Program-made: the position numbers and the translations under genes
Part shown: positions 26,968 to 34,943 of the stretch, one piece after another
How the letters are laid out: each line of letters opens with the position of its first letter
How positions within the stretch are numbered: position 1 is the first letter of the stretch
NCBI RefSeq assembly: GCF_000721265.1
Contig: NZ_JOFZ01000007.1
Span: 62,001 to 126,000 of the forward strand
Length of the DNA: 64,000 nucleotides
From: Streptomyces sp. NRRL F-5126
GTDB taxonomy: Bacteria; Actinomycetota; Actinomycetes; Streptomycetales; Streptomycetaceae
Reading direction: 5' to 3'
Notes under the pieces: generated by a model
Seen by the model: the letters and a program-made list of their open reading frames with translations, nothing else
Database searches by the model: none
What the model was told of the DNA's origin: nothing

Positions 26968-27935
26968 GCCCTTACACCGTGACCCGGACCCTGCCCGAGG
27001 ACGCCACAGGAGCGGCGCTGCGCGCCGACGTGCGCGCCGGCCTGACCGCGACCCCCAAGTCCCTGCCGCCCAAGTGGTTCTACGACGCGCGCGGCAGCGA
27101 ACTCTTCGAGGAGATCACCCGGCTGCCCGAGTACTATCCGACCCGCGCGGAGCGGGAGATCCTCGCGGGCCGAGCCGCCGAGATCGCCCGGGCCACCGGC
27201 GCCCGCACGCTCGTCGAACTCGGCTCCGGATCGTCCGAGAAGACCCGCCACCTGCTCGACGCGCTGACCGGGGCGAACGGGCTGCGCGACTACGTGCCGG
27301 TCGACGTGAGCGAGAGCGCGCTGACCGGGGCCGCCGAGGCGCTCCTCGCCGACCGCCCGGACTTGCGCGTGCACGCCCTCATCGCCGACTTCACCCGGAG
27401 CGTCGAGCTGCCGCCGACCGAGGGGCCGCGGCTCGTGGCGTTCCTCGGCGGCACCATCGGCAACCTGCTGCCCGCCGAGCGCGCCCGCTTCCTCACCGCG
27501 GTCCGCGCGCTGCTCGCGGTGGGCGACACGCTGCTGCTCGGCACGGACCTCGTGAAGGACGAGGCGGTGCTCGTGCGCGCCTACGACGACGAATCCGGCG
27601 TGACCGCCGAGTTCAACAAGAACGTGCTGGCCGTCGTCGACCGCGAGCTCGGCGCCGACTTCGACCCGCGCGACTTCGACCACGTGGCCCTGTGGGACCG
27701 CGAGAACGAGTGGATCGAGATGCGGCTGCGTGCCCGGCGCGCCCTCACGGTCAAGGTGCCCGAGCTCGATCTCGTCGCCCACTTCGAGCCGGGGGAGGAG
27801 ATGCGCACGGAGATCTCGGCGAAGTTCCGCCCCGAGGGCGTCGACGCCGAGCTGACCGCGGCCGGGTTCACCCCGGCGCGCCGGTGGACGGACGAGGCGG
27901 GCCGCTTCGCGCTCTGCCTGGCGACGGCCGTCTGA
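26964..27935 (+). CDS. egtD: L-histidine N(alpha)-methyltransferase EgtD
   Basis: SAM-dependent enzyme that trimethylates histidine to hercynine, the first committed step of ergothioneine synthesis. The 323-residue protein has the family signatures LPPKWFYDARGSELFEEITR, LPEYYPTRAEREIL, the SAM-binding LVELGSGSSEKTRHLL, YVPVDVSESAL, FLGGTIGNLLP and the late FNKNVLAVVDRELGADFDP. The GTG start overlaps the egtC stop (GTGA). A hairpin at 27954 ends the operon. No EgtE-type PLP lyase gene follows; the next gene is a thiolase transcribed from its own promoter. Confidence 0.95.
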   Translation: MSPYTVTRTLPEDATGAALRADVRAGLTATPKSLPPKWFYDARGSELFEEITRLPEYYPTRAEREILAGRAAEIARATGARTLVELGSGSSEKTRHLLDALTGANGLRDYVPVDVSESALTGAAEALLADRPDLRVHALIADFTRSVELPPTEGPRLVAFLGGTIGNLLPAERARFLTAVRALLAVGDTLLLGTDLVKDEAVLVRAYDDESGVTAEFNKNVLAVVDRELGADFDPRDFDHVALWDRENEWIEMRLRARRALTVKVPELDLVAHFEPGEEMRTEISAKFRPEGVDAELTAAGFTPARRWTDEAGRFALCLATAV

Positions 27936-27953
27936 CCCGTCACCGCGGACACG

Positions 27954-27987
27954 GAGCCGGCATCGCCCATCCGGGCGAGGCCGGCTC
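27954..27987. terminator. Terminator after egtD
   Basis: GAGCCGGC and GCCGGCTC (27954-27961 and 27980-27987) plus inner TCGCCC/GGGCGA, with one internal mismatch and an ATCC loop, 18 bases after the egtD stop. Confidence 0.8.
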
Positions 27988-28035
27988 TCGCGCGTCGGCG
28001 CGAGGCAGCCGTCGCCGGCGGGCCTCCGCACGGCG

Positions 28036-28065
28036 TTGACACCGCGCGGCGTCCGGGCGGAGACT
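28036..28065 (+). promoter_or_regulatory. Candidate promoter of the thiolase-pobA-aldehyde dehydrogenase operon
   Basis: A perfect -35 TTGACA (28036-28041) is followed after 18 bases by GAGACT (28060-28065), a weak -10 that keeps the A2 and T6 positions. A start near 28072 is expected. Confidence 0.5.
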
Positions 28066-28076
28066 CGTCGAGCCAC

Positions 28077-28107
28077 GTTGTGAACGAGTGTTCGCACAGC
28101 GCACAAC
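28077..28107. promoter_or_regulatory. Inverted repeat GTTGTG...CACAAC, operator candidate
   Basis: Outer arms GTTGTG (28077-28082) and CACAAC (28102-28107) enclose an inner GAAC-GAGT-GTTC. The element lies just downstream of the predicted transcription start, where a repressor of an aromatic-catabolism operon could bind. The regulator gene is not in the window. Confidence 0.4.
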
Positions 28108-28147
28108 CGAGCGCGCCGACCCCGGTGGCGGGAGAGAGCCGAGATCC

Positions 28148-29338
28148 ATGAGCCTGCGCGATGTCTATGTCGTCGACGCCGTACGAACCCAGGTGGGCAG
28201 GTTCGGGGGCGGCCTCGCCCGCGTGCGCCCCGACGACCTCGCCGCCCACGTGGTGAAGGCGCTCGTGGACCGCACCCCGGCCCTCGACCCGGCGCGGATC
28301 GACGATGTCGTGCTCGGCGACGCGAACGGCGCGGGGGAGGACAACAGGAACGTCGCCAGGATGGCCGCGCTTCTCGCGGGACTCCCGGTGTCCGTGCCGG
28401 GCGTCACCGTCAACCGGCTGTGCGGCTCGGGCCTCGAAGCCGTCATCCAGGCCGCGCGCGCCGTCGCGCTCGGCGACGCGTCCGTGGTCCTCGCCGGCGG
28501 CGTCGAGTCGATGAGCCGCGCCCCCTGGGTGGTGCAGAAGCCGGAGCGTGCCTTCCCCGCGGGCCACCAGCAGCTCTGGTCGACCACGCTCGGCTGGCGC
28601 ATGACGAACCCGGCGATGCCCCCCGAGTGGACCGTGGCCCTCGGGGAGAGCGCCGAGCAGATCGCCGACAAGCACGCCATCACCCGCGAGCAGCAGGACG
28701 CGTTCGCCCTGGACAGCCACCGCAAGGCCGCCGACGCGTGGAGCGCCGGGCTGTACGACGGCGAGGTCGTGCCGTACCCCGGCACCGACCTCGCGCGCGA
28801 CGAGTCCGTCCGGGACTCCACGTCCATGGAGGCACTCGCCAAGCTGAAGCCCTCGTTCCGCACCGACGGCACCGGGCGCGTCACCGCCGGCAACTCCTCG
28901 CCGCTCAACGACGGCGCGGCCGCGCTGCTCCTCGTGGACGAGGACGGGCTGCGCGAGACCGGCCGCGAGCCGCTGGCCAGGATCAGGACGTCCGCCGTCA
29001 CCGGCGTCGAGCCCAACCTCTTCGGGCTCGGACCCGTCGAGGCCGTGCACCGCGCCCTGGCGCGCGCGGGCAGCACGTTCGCCGACCTGACCACGTTCGA
29101 ACTCAACGAGGCGTTCGCCGCCCAGTCGCTCGGCTGCCTCGCCGAGTGGCCCGAACTCGACCCGGCGATCGTCAACCCGCGCGGCGGCGCCATCGCCATC
29201 GGCCACCCACTGGGCGCGTCGGGGGCACGCATCGCAGGCTCCGTCGCCCACCAGCTCGCGGCGGCCGGTTCGGGCACCGGGCTCGCCGCCCTGTGCATCG
29301 GCGTGGGCCAGGGCCTCGCCCTCGTCCTCGAGCGCTGA
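28148..29338 (+). CDS. Acetyl-CoA acyltransferase (thiolase), beta-ketoadipyl-CoA thiolase-like
   Basis: Degradative thiolase that cleaves a 3-oxoacyl-CoA with CoA. The 396-residue protein has the nucleophile Cys92 in NRLCGSGLEAV, FELNEAFAAQ, the catalytic-base GGAIAIGHPLGASGARI and the second Cys in ALCIGVGQGLAL. The N-terminus DVYVVDAVRTQVGRFGGGLA and its place before pobA suggest a beta-ketoadipyl-CoA thiolase (PcaF-like), which ends the protocatechuate branch, but a general fatty-acid role cannot be excluded. GGGAGAGAG precedes ATG 28148. The gap to pobA is 18 bases. Confidence 0.88.
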   Translation: MSLRDVYVVDAVRTQVGRFGGGLARVRPDDLAAHVVKALVDRTPALDPARIDDVVLGDANGAGEDNRNVARMAALLAGLPVSVPGVTVNRLCGSGLEAVIQAARAVALGDASVVLAGGVESMSRAPWVVQKPERAFPAGHQQLWSTTLGWRMTNPAMPPEWTVALGESAEQIADKHAITREQQDAFALDSHRKAADAWSAGLYDGEVVPYPGTDLARDESVRDSTSMEALAKLKPSFRTDGTGRVTAGNSSPLNDGAAALLLVDEDGLRETGREPLARIRTSAVTGVEPNLFGLGPVEAVHRALARAGSTFADLTTFELNEAFAAQSLGCLAEWPELDPAIVNPRGGAIAIGHPLGASGARIAGSVAHQLAAAGSGTGLAALCIGVGQGLALVLER

Positions 29339-29356
29339 GCGAAGGGGCCGCGGACC

Positions 29357-30535
29357 ATGCGCACCACCGTGGGAATCATCGGCGCGGGCCCGGCCGGGCT
29401 GCTGCTGGCCCGGCGCCTGCACCTCGCGGGCGTCGACTGCGTCGTCCTGGAGAACCGCGATCGCGCCTACATCGAGGCGCGGCAGCGTGCGGGACTGCTG
29501 GAGCAGGGCACCGTCGACGCGCTGCGCGAGGCCGGCGCCGGGGCGAGGCTGGACACGGAGGGCCTCGAACACCACGGCGTCGAGTTGCGCTTCGACGGGG
29601 TGTCCCACCGTGTCGACTTCGCCGCGCTCGCGGGCCGCAGCGTGACGGTCTACGCGCAGACCGAGATCGTCAAGGACCTCGTGGCCCTGCAACTCGCCGA
29701 CGGGCCACCGCTGCTGTTCGGCGCCGAGGCCCTCGCCGTCGAGGGCGCGGACGGCGATCGTCCCAGCGTCCGCTACCGGCAGGACGGCCGCGAAGCGGTG
29801 CTGGAGTGCGACTGGGTCGCGGGGTGCGACGGCTTCCACGGCGTGGCGCGCGCCGCGATACCGGCGGCCCTGCGCACCACGCACGAACGGGACTACCCGT
29901 TCTCGTGGCTCGGCATCCTCGCCGACGCCGCCCCGTCGAGCGACGAACTCGTCTACGCACGCGGCGAGAGAGGCTTCGCCCTCCTGAGCATGCGCTCGCC
30001 CACCGTCTCCCGGCTCTACCTCCAGGTGCCCCATGGCACCGACCCGGGCGACTGGTCCGACGAGCGGATCTGGGACGAGCTCGACACGCGCCTCGCTTGC
30101 GGCTCCGACCCGTCCTGGCGGCTGCGGCGCGGCGCCGTGACGGCCAAGAGCGTCACGCCCATGCGCAGCTTCGTCGGCGAGCCCATGAGGTACGGACGCC
30201 TGCTGCTCGCCGGGGACGCCGCGCACATCGTGCCGCCGACCGGGGCGAAGGGGCTCAACCTCGCCGTCTCCGACGTACGGCTGCTCGCCCGCGCCTTCGA
30301 GGAGTTGCACCGCACCGGCTCCATGCGCCTGCTCGACGCCTACCCGGCCACCGCGCTTCACCGCGTCTGGCAGGCCACGCGCTTCTCGTACGACATGACG
30401 ACGATGCTCCACGTGCCCGAAGGGCAGAGCGGCTTCGACCGGCGCATCGAACTGGCCCGCCTGCACCGCATCGCGGCCTCGCGCGACGCCTCCGCCGAAC
30501 TCGCCGCTCTCTACACCGGCCTGCCCCTCGAGTGA
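29357..30535 (+). CDS. pobA: 4-hydroxybenzoate 3-monooxygenase
   Basis: Single-component flavoprotein hydroxylase turning 4-hydroxybenzoate into protocatechuate with NAD(P)H and O2. The 392-residue protein shows the FAD-binding VGIIGAGPAGLLLARRLH at the N-terminus and IEARQRAGLLEQGTVDALREAG, a block characteristic of PobA. The DG motif is WVAGCDGFHGVAR, and the second FAD motif GRLLLAGDAAHIVPPTGAKGLNLA lies near residue 285. It is second in a three-gene operon with the aldehyde dehydrogenase downstream, so the operon can take an aromatic aldehyde through 4-hydroxybenzoate to protocatechuate. Ring-cleavage genes are absent from the window. Confidence 0.93.
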   Translation: MRTTVGIIGAGPAGLLLARRLHLAGVDCVVLENRDRAYIEARQRAGLLEQGTVDALREAGAGARLDTEGLEHHGVELRFDGVSHRVDFAALAGRSVTVYAQTEIVKDLVALQLADGPPLLFGAEALAVEGADGDRPSVRYRQDGREAVLECDWVAGCDGFHGVARAAIPAALRTTHERDYPFSWLGILADAAPSSDELVYARGERGFALLSMRSPTVSRLYLQVPHGTDPGDWSDERIWDELDTRLACGSDPSWRLRRGAVTAKSVTPMRSFVGEPMRYGRLLLAGDAAHIVPPTGAKGLNLAVSDVRLLARAFEELHRTGSMRLLDAYPATALHRVWQATRFSYDMTTMLHVPEGQSGFDRRIELARLHRIAASRDASAELAALYTGLPLE

Positions 30536-30579
30536 ACCCGCTCCGCCGCACCACCGACCCGCCAGCCAAGGAGAGCGCC

Positions 30580-32016
30580 GTGACCCTGCTCGACCCGAAC
30601 ACCTGGCAGCCCGTGCCCCTGACGGGCGGCGACATGCCCGTGGTGGAGCCCGCCACGGGCGAGACGCTCGCGACCGTCTCCCTGGCGGCGCCGACCGACG
30701 TGGCGGCCGCCGCGCGCGCAGCGGACAAGGCGCGCCGCGACTGGGCGAGGACCCCCGGTTTCCTGCGGGCGGCCGTGCTGCGCAAGGCCGGCGACCTGTT
30801 CGCCGCGCACGCACAGGAGCTGCGTACATGGCTGGTCAGGGAGTCGGGCTCCGTCCCCGGCAAGGCCGACTTCGAACTGCACGTGGCCGCTCAGGAGTGC
30901 TACGAGGCCGCCGCGCTCGCCACGCGCCCCACAGGTCAGGTCCTCGCGGGCGAGGAGCAGCGGCGCTCCTTCACCCGCCGGGTGCCGGCGGGCACGGTCG
31001 GGGTGATCGCGCCCTTCAACGCCCCGCTGATCCTCTCCATCAGGTCGGTCGCCCCCGCGCTCGCGCTCGGCAACGCGGTCGTCCTCAAGCCCGACCCGCG
31101 CACCGCTGTCTGCGGCGGCCTCGCCCTCGCCGCGGTCTTCGCGGCCGCGGGGCTGCCGGAGGAGCTCCTGCACGTCGTGCCGGGCGGCGCCGCGGTCGGC
31201 CAGGCCCTCGTCGCCGACGCGTCGGTGCCCGTCCTGTCCTTCACGGGATCCACGGCAGCGGGGCGGGCCGTCGGCGAGAGCGCGGGGCGGCTGCTCAAAC
31301 GCGCCCACCTGGAGCTGGGCGGGAACTCCGCGCTCGTCGTGCTCGAGGACGCCGACGTCGAGGCGGCCGTCGCCCAGGGCAGCTGGGGCTCGTACTTCCA
31401 CCAGGGCCAGATCTGCATGACGACGGGCCGCCACCTCGTGCACGCCTCGCTCTACGACGCCTACGTCGAGGCGCTCGCGGCCAAGGCGGACTCCCTCGCC
31501 GTCGGCGACCCGTACCGCGACCAGGTCCACCTGGGCCCGCTCATCGACGCGGGCCAGCGCGTCAAGGTGCACGGCCTGGTGGAGTCGAGCACGGCCGGCG
31601 GCGCGCGCCTCGTGACCGGCGGCACCTATGAGGAGCTGTTCTACCGGCCCACCGTCATCGCCGGAGCCGGCGACCGCACGCCCGCCTACGCCGAGGAGGT
31701 GTTCGGGCCCGTCGCGCCCGTACGCCCGTTCACCAGCCTGGACGAGGCGGCGGCGCTCGCCGCCGACTCCGCTTACGGGCTCTCGCTCGGCGTCGTCACC
31801 CGTGACACGGCGCGCGGGCTGGCGCTCGCCGACCGCATCCCGACCGGGATCGCCCACATCAACGACCAGACCGTGAACGACGAGGCGACGGCTCCCTTCG
31901 GCGGCGTGGCCGCATCCGGCACGGGGGCGCGCTTCGGCGGCGACGCCAACCTGGAGGCGTTCACCGAGCTGCGCTGGACGACGGTACGCGAAAGCCCGGC
32001 CGCGCATCCGTTCTGA
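30580..32016 (+). CDS. Aldehyde dehydrogenase, benzaldehyde/vanillin dehydrogenase-like
   Basis: NAD(P)-dependent oxidation of an aldehyde to an acid. The 478-residue ALDH has VIAPFNAPLILSIRSVAPAL (cofactor-binding and oxyanion Asn), FTGSTAAGRAVGESA, the general-base Glu245 in LELGGNSALVVLED and the nucleophile Cys279 in GQICMTTGRHL. The FNAPLILSIR and DQTVNDEATAPFGG segments resemble XylC/vanillin-dehydrogenase proteins, and linkage to pobA supports 4-hydroxybenzaldehyde as substrate, though this is inferred. GTG 30580 is preceded by AAGGAG at 30568-30573. The stop codon lies inside the loop of the terminator hairpin. Confidence 0.88.
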   Translation: MTLLDPNTWQPVPLTGGDMPVVEPATGETLATVSLAAPTDVAAAARAADKARRDWARTPGFLRAAVLRKAGDLFAAHAQELRTWLVRESGSVPGKADFELHVAAQECYEAAALATRPTGQVLAGEEQRRSFTRRVPAGTVGVIAPFNAPLILSIRSVAPALALGNAVVLKPDPRTAVCGGLALAAVFAAAGLPEELLHVVPGGAAVGQALVADASVPVLSFTGSTAAGRAVGESAGRLLKRAHLELGGNSALVVLEDADVEAAVAQGSWGSYFHQGQICMTTGRHLVHASLYDAYVEALAAKADSLAVGDPYRDQVHLGPLIDAGQRVKVHGLVESSTAGGARLVTGGTYEELFYRPTVIAGAGDRTPAYAEEVFGPVAPVRPFTSLDEAAALAADSAYGLSLGVVTRDTARGLALADRIPTGIAHINDQTVNDEATAPFGGVAASGTGARFGGDANLEAFTELRWTTVRESPAAHPF

Positions 32017-32031
32017 AAGCGCGGCCGGGCT
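31993..32031. terminator. Terminator overlapping the aldehyde dehydrogenase stop codon
   Basis: A perfect 13-bp stem (31993-32005 with 32019-32031). The TGA of the coding sequence (32014-32016) sits in the 13-nt loop. It can serve both convergent genes, since trxA ends at 32081. Confidence 0.85.
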
Positions 32032-32080
32032 CGTCCCGAAGCGGCCACCGCCCCGCGGTGGTGGGTGGTTCAGGCGGCGA

Positions 32081-32467
32081 TCACTCGGCGGTCTCGGTCT
32101 TCTCCTTGGCCTCCGCCTCGGCGATGGACTTGCGGACCTCGTCCATGTCCAGCGCCCTGGCCTGGCCGATCACGTCCTCCAGCGCCGCCTCCGGCAGGGC
32201 TCCCGGCTGGGCGAAGACCGCGACGTTGTCGCGCACGATCATCAGGGTCGGGATGGAGCTGATGTCGAACGCGGCCGCGAGCTCCTGCTGGGCCTCCGTG
32301 TCGACCTTCGCGAAGACGAGGTCCTCGTGGCGCTCGGAGGCCTTCTCGTAGACCGGGGCGAACTGGCGGCAGGGACCGCACCAGGAAGCCCAGAAGTCGA
32401 TCAGAAGGAAGTTGTTCTCCGACACTGTCTGGTCGAAGTTCTCCTTCGTGAGTTCCATCGTGGCCAT
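32081..32467 (-). CDS. trxA: Thioredoxin
   Basis: Small disulfide reductase of 128 residues with the redox motif WASWCGPCRQF near residue 34 and the cis-proline ISSIPTLMI. A C-terminal acidic helix (VRKSIAEAEAKEKTETAE) extends it about 20 residues beyond a minimal thioredoxin. ATG 32467 is chosen because AGGAAGAGG lies just upstream and the fold starts there. A perfect SigR promoter at 32511-32536 indicates induction by thiol-oxidative stress. It is divergent from a flavin disulfide oxidoreductase gene. No thioredoxin reductase gene is adjacent, so this may be a secondary thioredoxin. Confidence 0.93.
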   Translation of the reverse strand: MATMELTKENFDQTVSENNFLLIDFWASWCGPCRQFAPVYEKASERHEDLVFAKVDTEAQQELAAAFDISSIPTLMIVRDNVAVFAQPGALPEAALEDVIGQARALDMDEVRKSIAEAEAKEKTETAE

Positions 32468-32510
32468 GGCCTGATTACCTCTTCCTGTTTCCGGTTCAGC
32501 CGCTTCGGAC

Positions 32511-32536
32511 AACGGTGTGCGCCGAGGGCGTATTCC
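32511..32536 (-). promoter_or_regulatory. SigR-type promoter of trxA (GGAAT-N18-GTT)
   Basis: On the minus strand GGAAT (32536-32532) is followed after exactly 18 bases by GTT (32513-32511), the known Streptomyces SigR consensus. A transcription start about 32505 leaves a leader of roughly 38 nt. Confidence 0.75.
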
Positions 32537-32595
32537 TGCCGCCCCTTCCCCCTGATCGTCTGGCCATGCCGCCGTACGCCCAGCAGACTGAGCGC

Positions 32596-34026
32596 ATGAC
32601 GCAAGCAATGGAGTACGACGTCGTCGTGGTGGGTGCGGGACCGGTCGGGGAGAACGTGGCGGACCGTGCGCGGGCCGCCGGCCTCAGCGTGGCGATCGTG
32701 GAGAGTGAACTGGTGGGCGGGGAGTGCTCGTACTGGGCCTGCATGCCGAGCAAGGCGCTGCTGAGGCCGGTGATCGCACGGGCCGACGCCCGCAAGATCC
32801 CGGGCCTGCGAGCGGCCGTGCAGGGACCGCTCGACGTCCCCGCCGTGCTGGCCAACCGGGACGCGTTCACCTCGAACTGGAAGGACGACGGCCAGGTCGA
32901 GTGGGTGAACGGCATCGGCGCCGACCTCCACCGGGGCCACGGCAGGCTGGCGGGCACGAAGCGGGTCGGCGTCACCACGCCCGAGGGCCGCGAGGTCATC
33001 CTCACCGCGCGCCACGCCGTCGCCGTCTGCACCGGCAGCAGGGCCGCCGTGCCCGGCCTGCCGGGCGTCGCGGGTGCCGGCGTCTGGACGAGCCGGGAGG
33101 CGACGAGCTCTCCCCGCGTGCCCGGCCGCCTCGTCATCGTCGGAGCCGGCGTCGTCGGCAGCGAGATGGCCACGGCCTACCAGGCGCTCGGCTCGAAGGT
33201 CACCCTGCTGATCCGGGGCGGCAGGCCGCTGCCCGGCATGGAGCCGTTCGCCGGCGAACTCGTCGCCGACGCGCTCACCGAGGCCGGGGCCGTCGTGCGG
33301 ACCAACTCGTCCGCCGCGTCCGTCGAACGCGACGGCGCGGAGGGCCCGGTCACCGTCGTCCTGGAGACCGGCGAGCGCATCGAGGCGGACGAGGTCCTCT
33401 TCGCCACCGGCCGCGCCCCGCGCAGCGAGGACATCGGTCTGGAGAGCGTCGGGCTGACGCCGGGGCAGTGGCTGGACGTGGACGACACCCTGCGCGTCGA
33501 CGGGCACGACTGGCTGTACGCGGTGGGCGACATCAACCACCGCGCGCTCATGACCCACCAGGGCAAGTACCAGGCGCGCGTGGCGGGCGACGCCATCGCG
33601 GCGCGTGCGCAGGGCGTCCCGCTGCTGGAGACCGACCGGTGGGGCATGCACGCGGCCACCGCCGACCACGCCGCCGTCACGCAGGTGGTCTTCACCGACC
33701 CGGAGGTCGCCACCGTCGGCCCCACCCTGGAACAGGCCGAGCGCGCCGGGCTGCGGGTGCGGGCGGTTGACCAGGACATGGGCGCGGTCGCGGGCGCCGC
33801 GCTGTACGCCGACGGGTACACCGGCCGCGCGCGCATGATCGTCGACCTGGACCGCGAGATCGTGGTGGGCGTGACGTTCGCCGGCCCCGGAGCGGGCGAG
33901 CTGCTGCAGTCGGCGGCCGTCGCGGTGGCCGGTGAGGTCCCGATCGACCGCCTGTGGCACGCGGTCCCGCCGTACCCGACGATCAGCGAGGTCTGGCTGC
34001 GCCTGCTCGAGGCGTACCGCGGCTGA
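32596..34026 (+). CDS. FAD-dependent pyridine nucleotide-disulfide oxidoreductase
   Basis: A 476-residue class I flavoprotein disulfide reductase relative, near dihydrolipoamide dehydrogenase and mercuric reductase. The FAD motif VVVVGAGPVGENVADRA is at the N-terminus. The redox-active pair is in GGECSYWACMPSKALLRP, a CX4C whose inner residues (SYWA) differ from the usual LNVG. A second Rossmann motif is LVIVGAGVVGSEMATAYQALG near residue 180, and the FAD-contact DWLYAVGDINHRALMTHQGKYQ follows. The C-terminal LWHAVPPYPTISEVW replaces the common HAHPTLSE, and His and Glu are kept. The electron acceptor is not determinable. ATG 32596 is likely; ATG 32566 is an in-frame alternative without a better ribosome-binding site. 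Confidence 0.85.
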   Translation: MTQAMEYDVVVVGAGPVGENVADRARAAGLSVAIVESELVGGECSYWACMPSKALLRPVIARADARKIPGLRAAVQGPLDVPAVLANRDAFTSNWKDDGQVEWVNGIGADLHRGHGRLAGTKRVGVTTPEGREVILTARHAVAVCTGSRAAVPGLPGVAGAGVWTSREATSSPRVPGRLVIVGAGVVGSEMATAYQALGSKVTLLIRGGRPLPGMEPFAGELVADALTEAGAVVRTNSSAASVERDGAEGPVTVVLETGERIEADEVLFATGRAPRSEDIGLESVGLTPGQWLDVDDTLRVDGHDWLYAVGDINHRALMTHQGKYQARVAGDAIAARAQGVPLLETDRWGMHAATADHAAVTQVVFTDPEVATVGPTLEQAERAGLRVRAVDQDMGAVAGAALYADGYTGRARMIVDLDREIVVGVTFAGPGAGELLQSAAVAVAGEVPIDRLWHAVPPYPTISEVWLRLLEAYRG

Positions 34027-34174
34027 CGCCGCGCACGGCACCGCACCGCGCGGGTGTGCTCCGCGCGGTGCGGAAATCCGTGCGGAGATCTGTCATGCAA
34101 TACCGGGCGGATTCTGTCCTCTACCGGTCATAGCGTGAGGTCACACGACCACTTCAGACGCACGGAGCAGACCA

Positions 34175-34573
34175 ATGAACTTCGCATCGACCCGCATCAT
34201 CACCGCCGACGTCGCCCGGCTCGCCGACTTCTACGAGCGCGTCACCGGCGTACGGGCGAACCGGTACACCGAGGACTTCGCCGAACTCGTCACCGACTCG
34301 GCCACGCTCGCCATCGGCTCGACCCGCACCGTCCCGCTGTTCGCACCGGGCAGCGCCGAGCCGGCCGCCAACCGCAGCGTCATCATCGAGTTCTTCGTCG
34401 AGGACGTGGACAGCGCCCACCGCGACCTGGCGGGCTTCGTCGAGGAGTTCGTCAAGGAGCCCACCACGATGCCCTGGGGGAACCGCGCACTGCTGTTCCG
34501 CGACCCGGACGGCAACCTGGTCAACCTCTTCACCCCGGTCACCCCTGAGGCCATCGAGAGGTTCGCCCGCTAG
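34175..34573 (+). CDS. VOC (glyoxalase/bleomycin-resistance) family protein
   Basis: A 132-residue single-module vicinal-oxygen-chelate protein. It begins MNFASTRIITADVARLADFY, has the paired beta-alpha-beta-beta-beta units, and ends with LLFRDPDGNLVNLFTPV, the typical C-terminal signature where Asp/Asn precede the metal-site Glu of other members. Here the last metal ligand position is Asn/Leu, so a non-catalytic or binding role is possible. It appears to be a single gene. Just downstream on the opposite strand lies a decayed transporter remnant. Confidence 0.82.
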   Translation: MNFASTRIITADVARLADFYERVTGVRANRYTEDFAELVTDSATLAIGSTRTVPLFAPGSAEPAANRSVIIEFFVEDVDSAHRDLAGFVEEFVKEPTTMPWGNRALLFRDPDGNLVNLFTPVTPEAIERFAR

Positions 34574-34867
34574 GGCCGGTCGGGGCCTGCCGCGAGGATC
34601 CGGTGCCGGCCTCGGCCGCGTGCCTGCTCGTGCGGTGGCTGAACATCGTCGCGACCATGCCGAGGACGCGGGCGATCAGCCCCGTCTCGCTGCCGGCGAA
34701 GCCGCACAGCGGTGACGCGGCACTGAAGCGCGCGACACCATTGCAGGAGCAGCCCGCCGAACGGGATCACGTGTGCTCTGGTCGATGACGATCATCATCT
34801 GTCCGCAGCAGAGCACCGCGAGCGCCCACCACGGTGATCTGCTTCCTTCCTGCGCGGCCCCGCCCAT
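34574..34867 (-). pseudogene. Decayed MFS drug-transporter remnant
   Basis: Read on the minus strand, pieces of an MFS exporter are visible in different frames: SPWWALAVLCCGQMMIVIDQ (TM1 of a DHA2 protein, frame of the ATG at 34867), then IPFGGLLLQW in another frame (the usual SYLIPFGGLLLLAGR after TM2), then GSETGLIARVLGMVATMFS in a third. The ~290 bases are far too short for the 1.4-kb parent, so large deletions and frameshifts have occurred. The region between the VOC gene and the transporter gene at 34944 holds nothing else. No insertion sequence was seen beside it. Confidence 0.65.
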
Positions 34868-34943
34868 GACGCGTCCCGTGCGGGCGGAGGAAGGCACCCT
34901 TGCTGTGCCGGAGTCACCCCGGTGTGACTCCGGGGGCGGCACG

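Noticed and set aside
27581..30829. Very long open frame (over 1000 codons) on the minus strand across egtD, the thiolase and pobA
   Set aside because: It is the antisense shadow of three well-recognised plus-strand genes. The product is low-complexity Arg/Ala/Gly-rich with no domain, as expected from high-G+C third positions.
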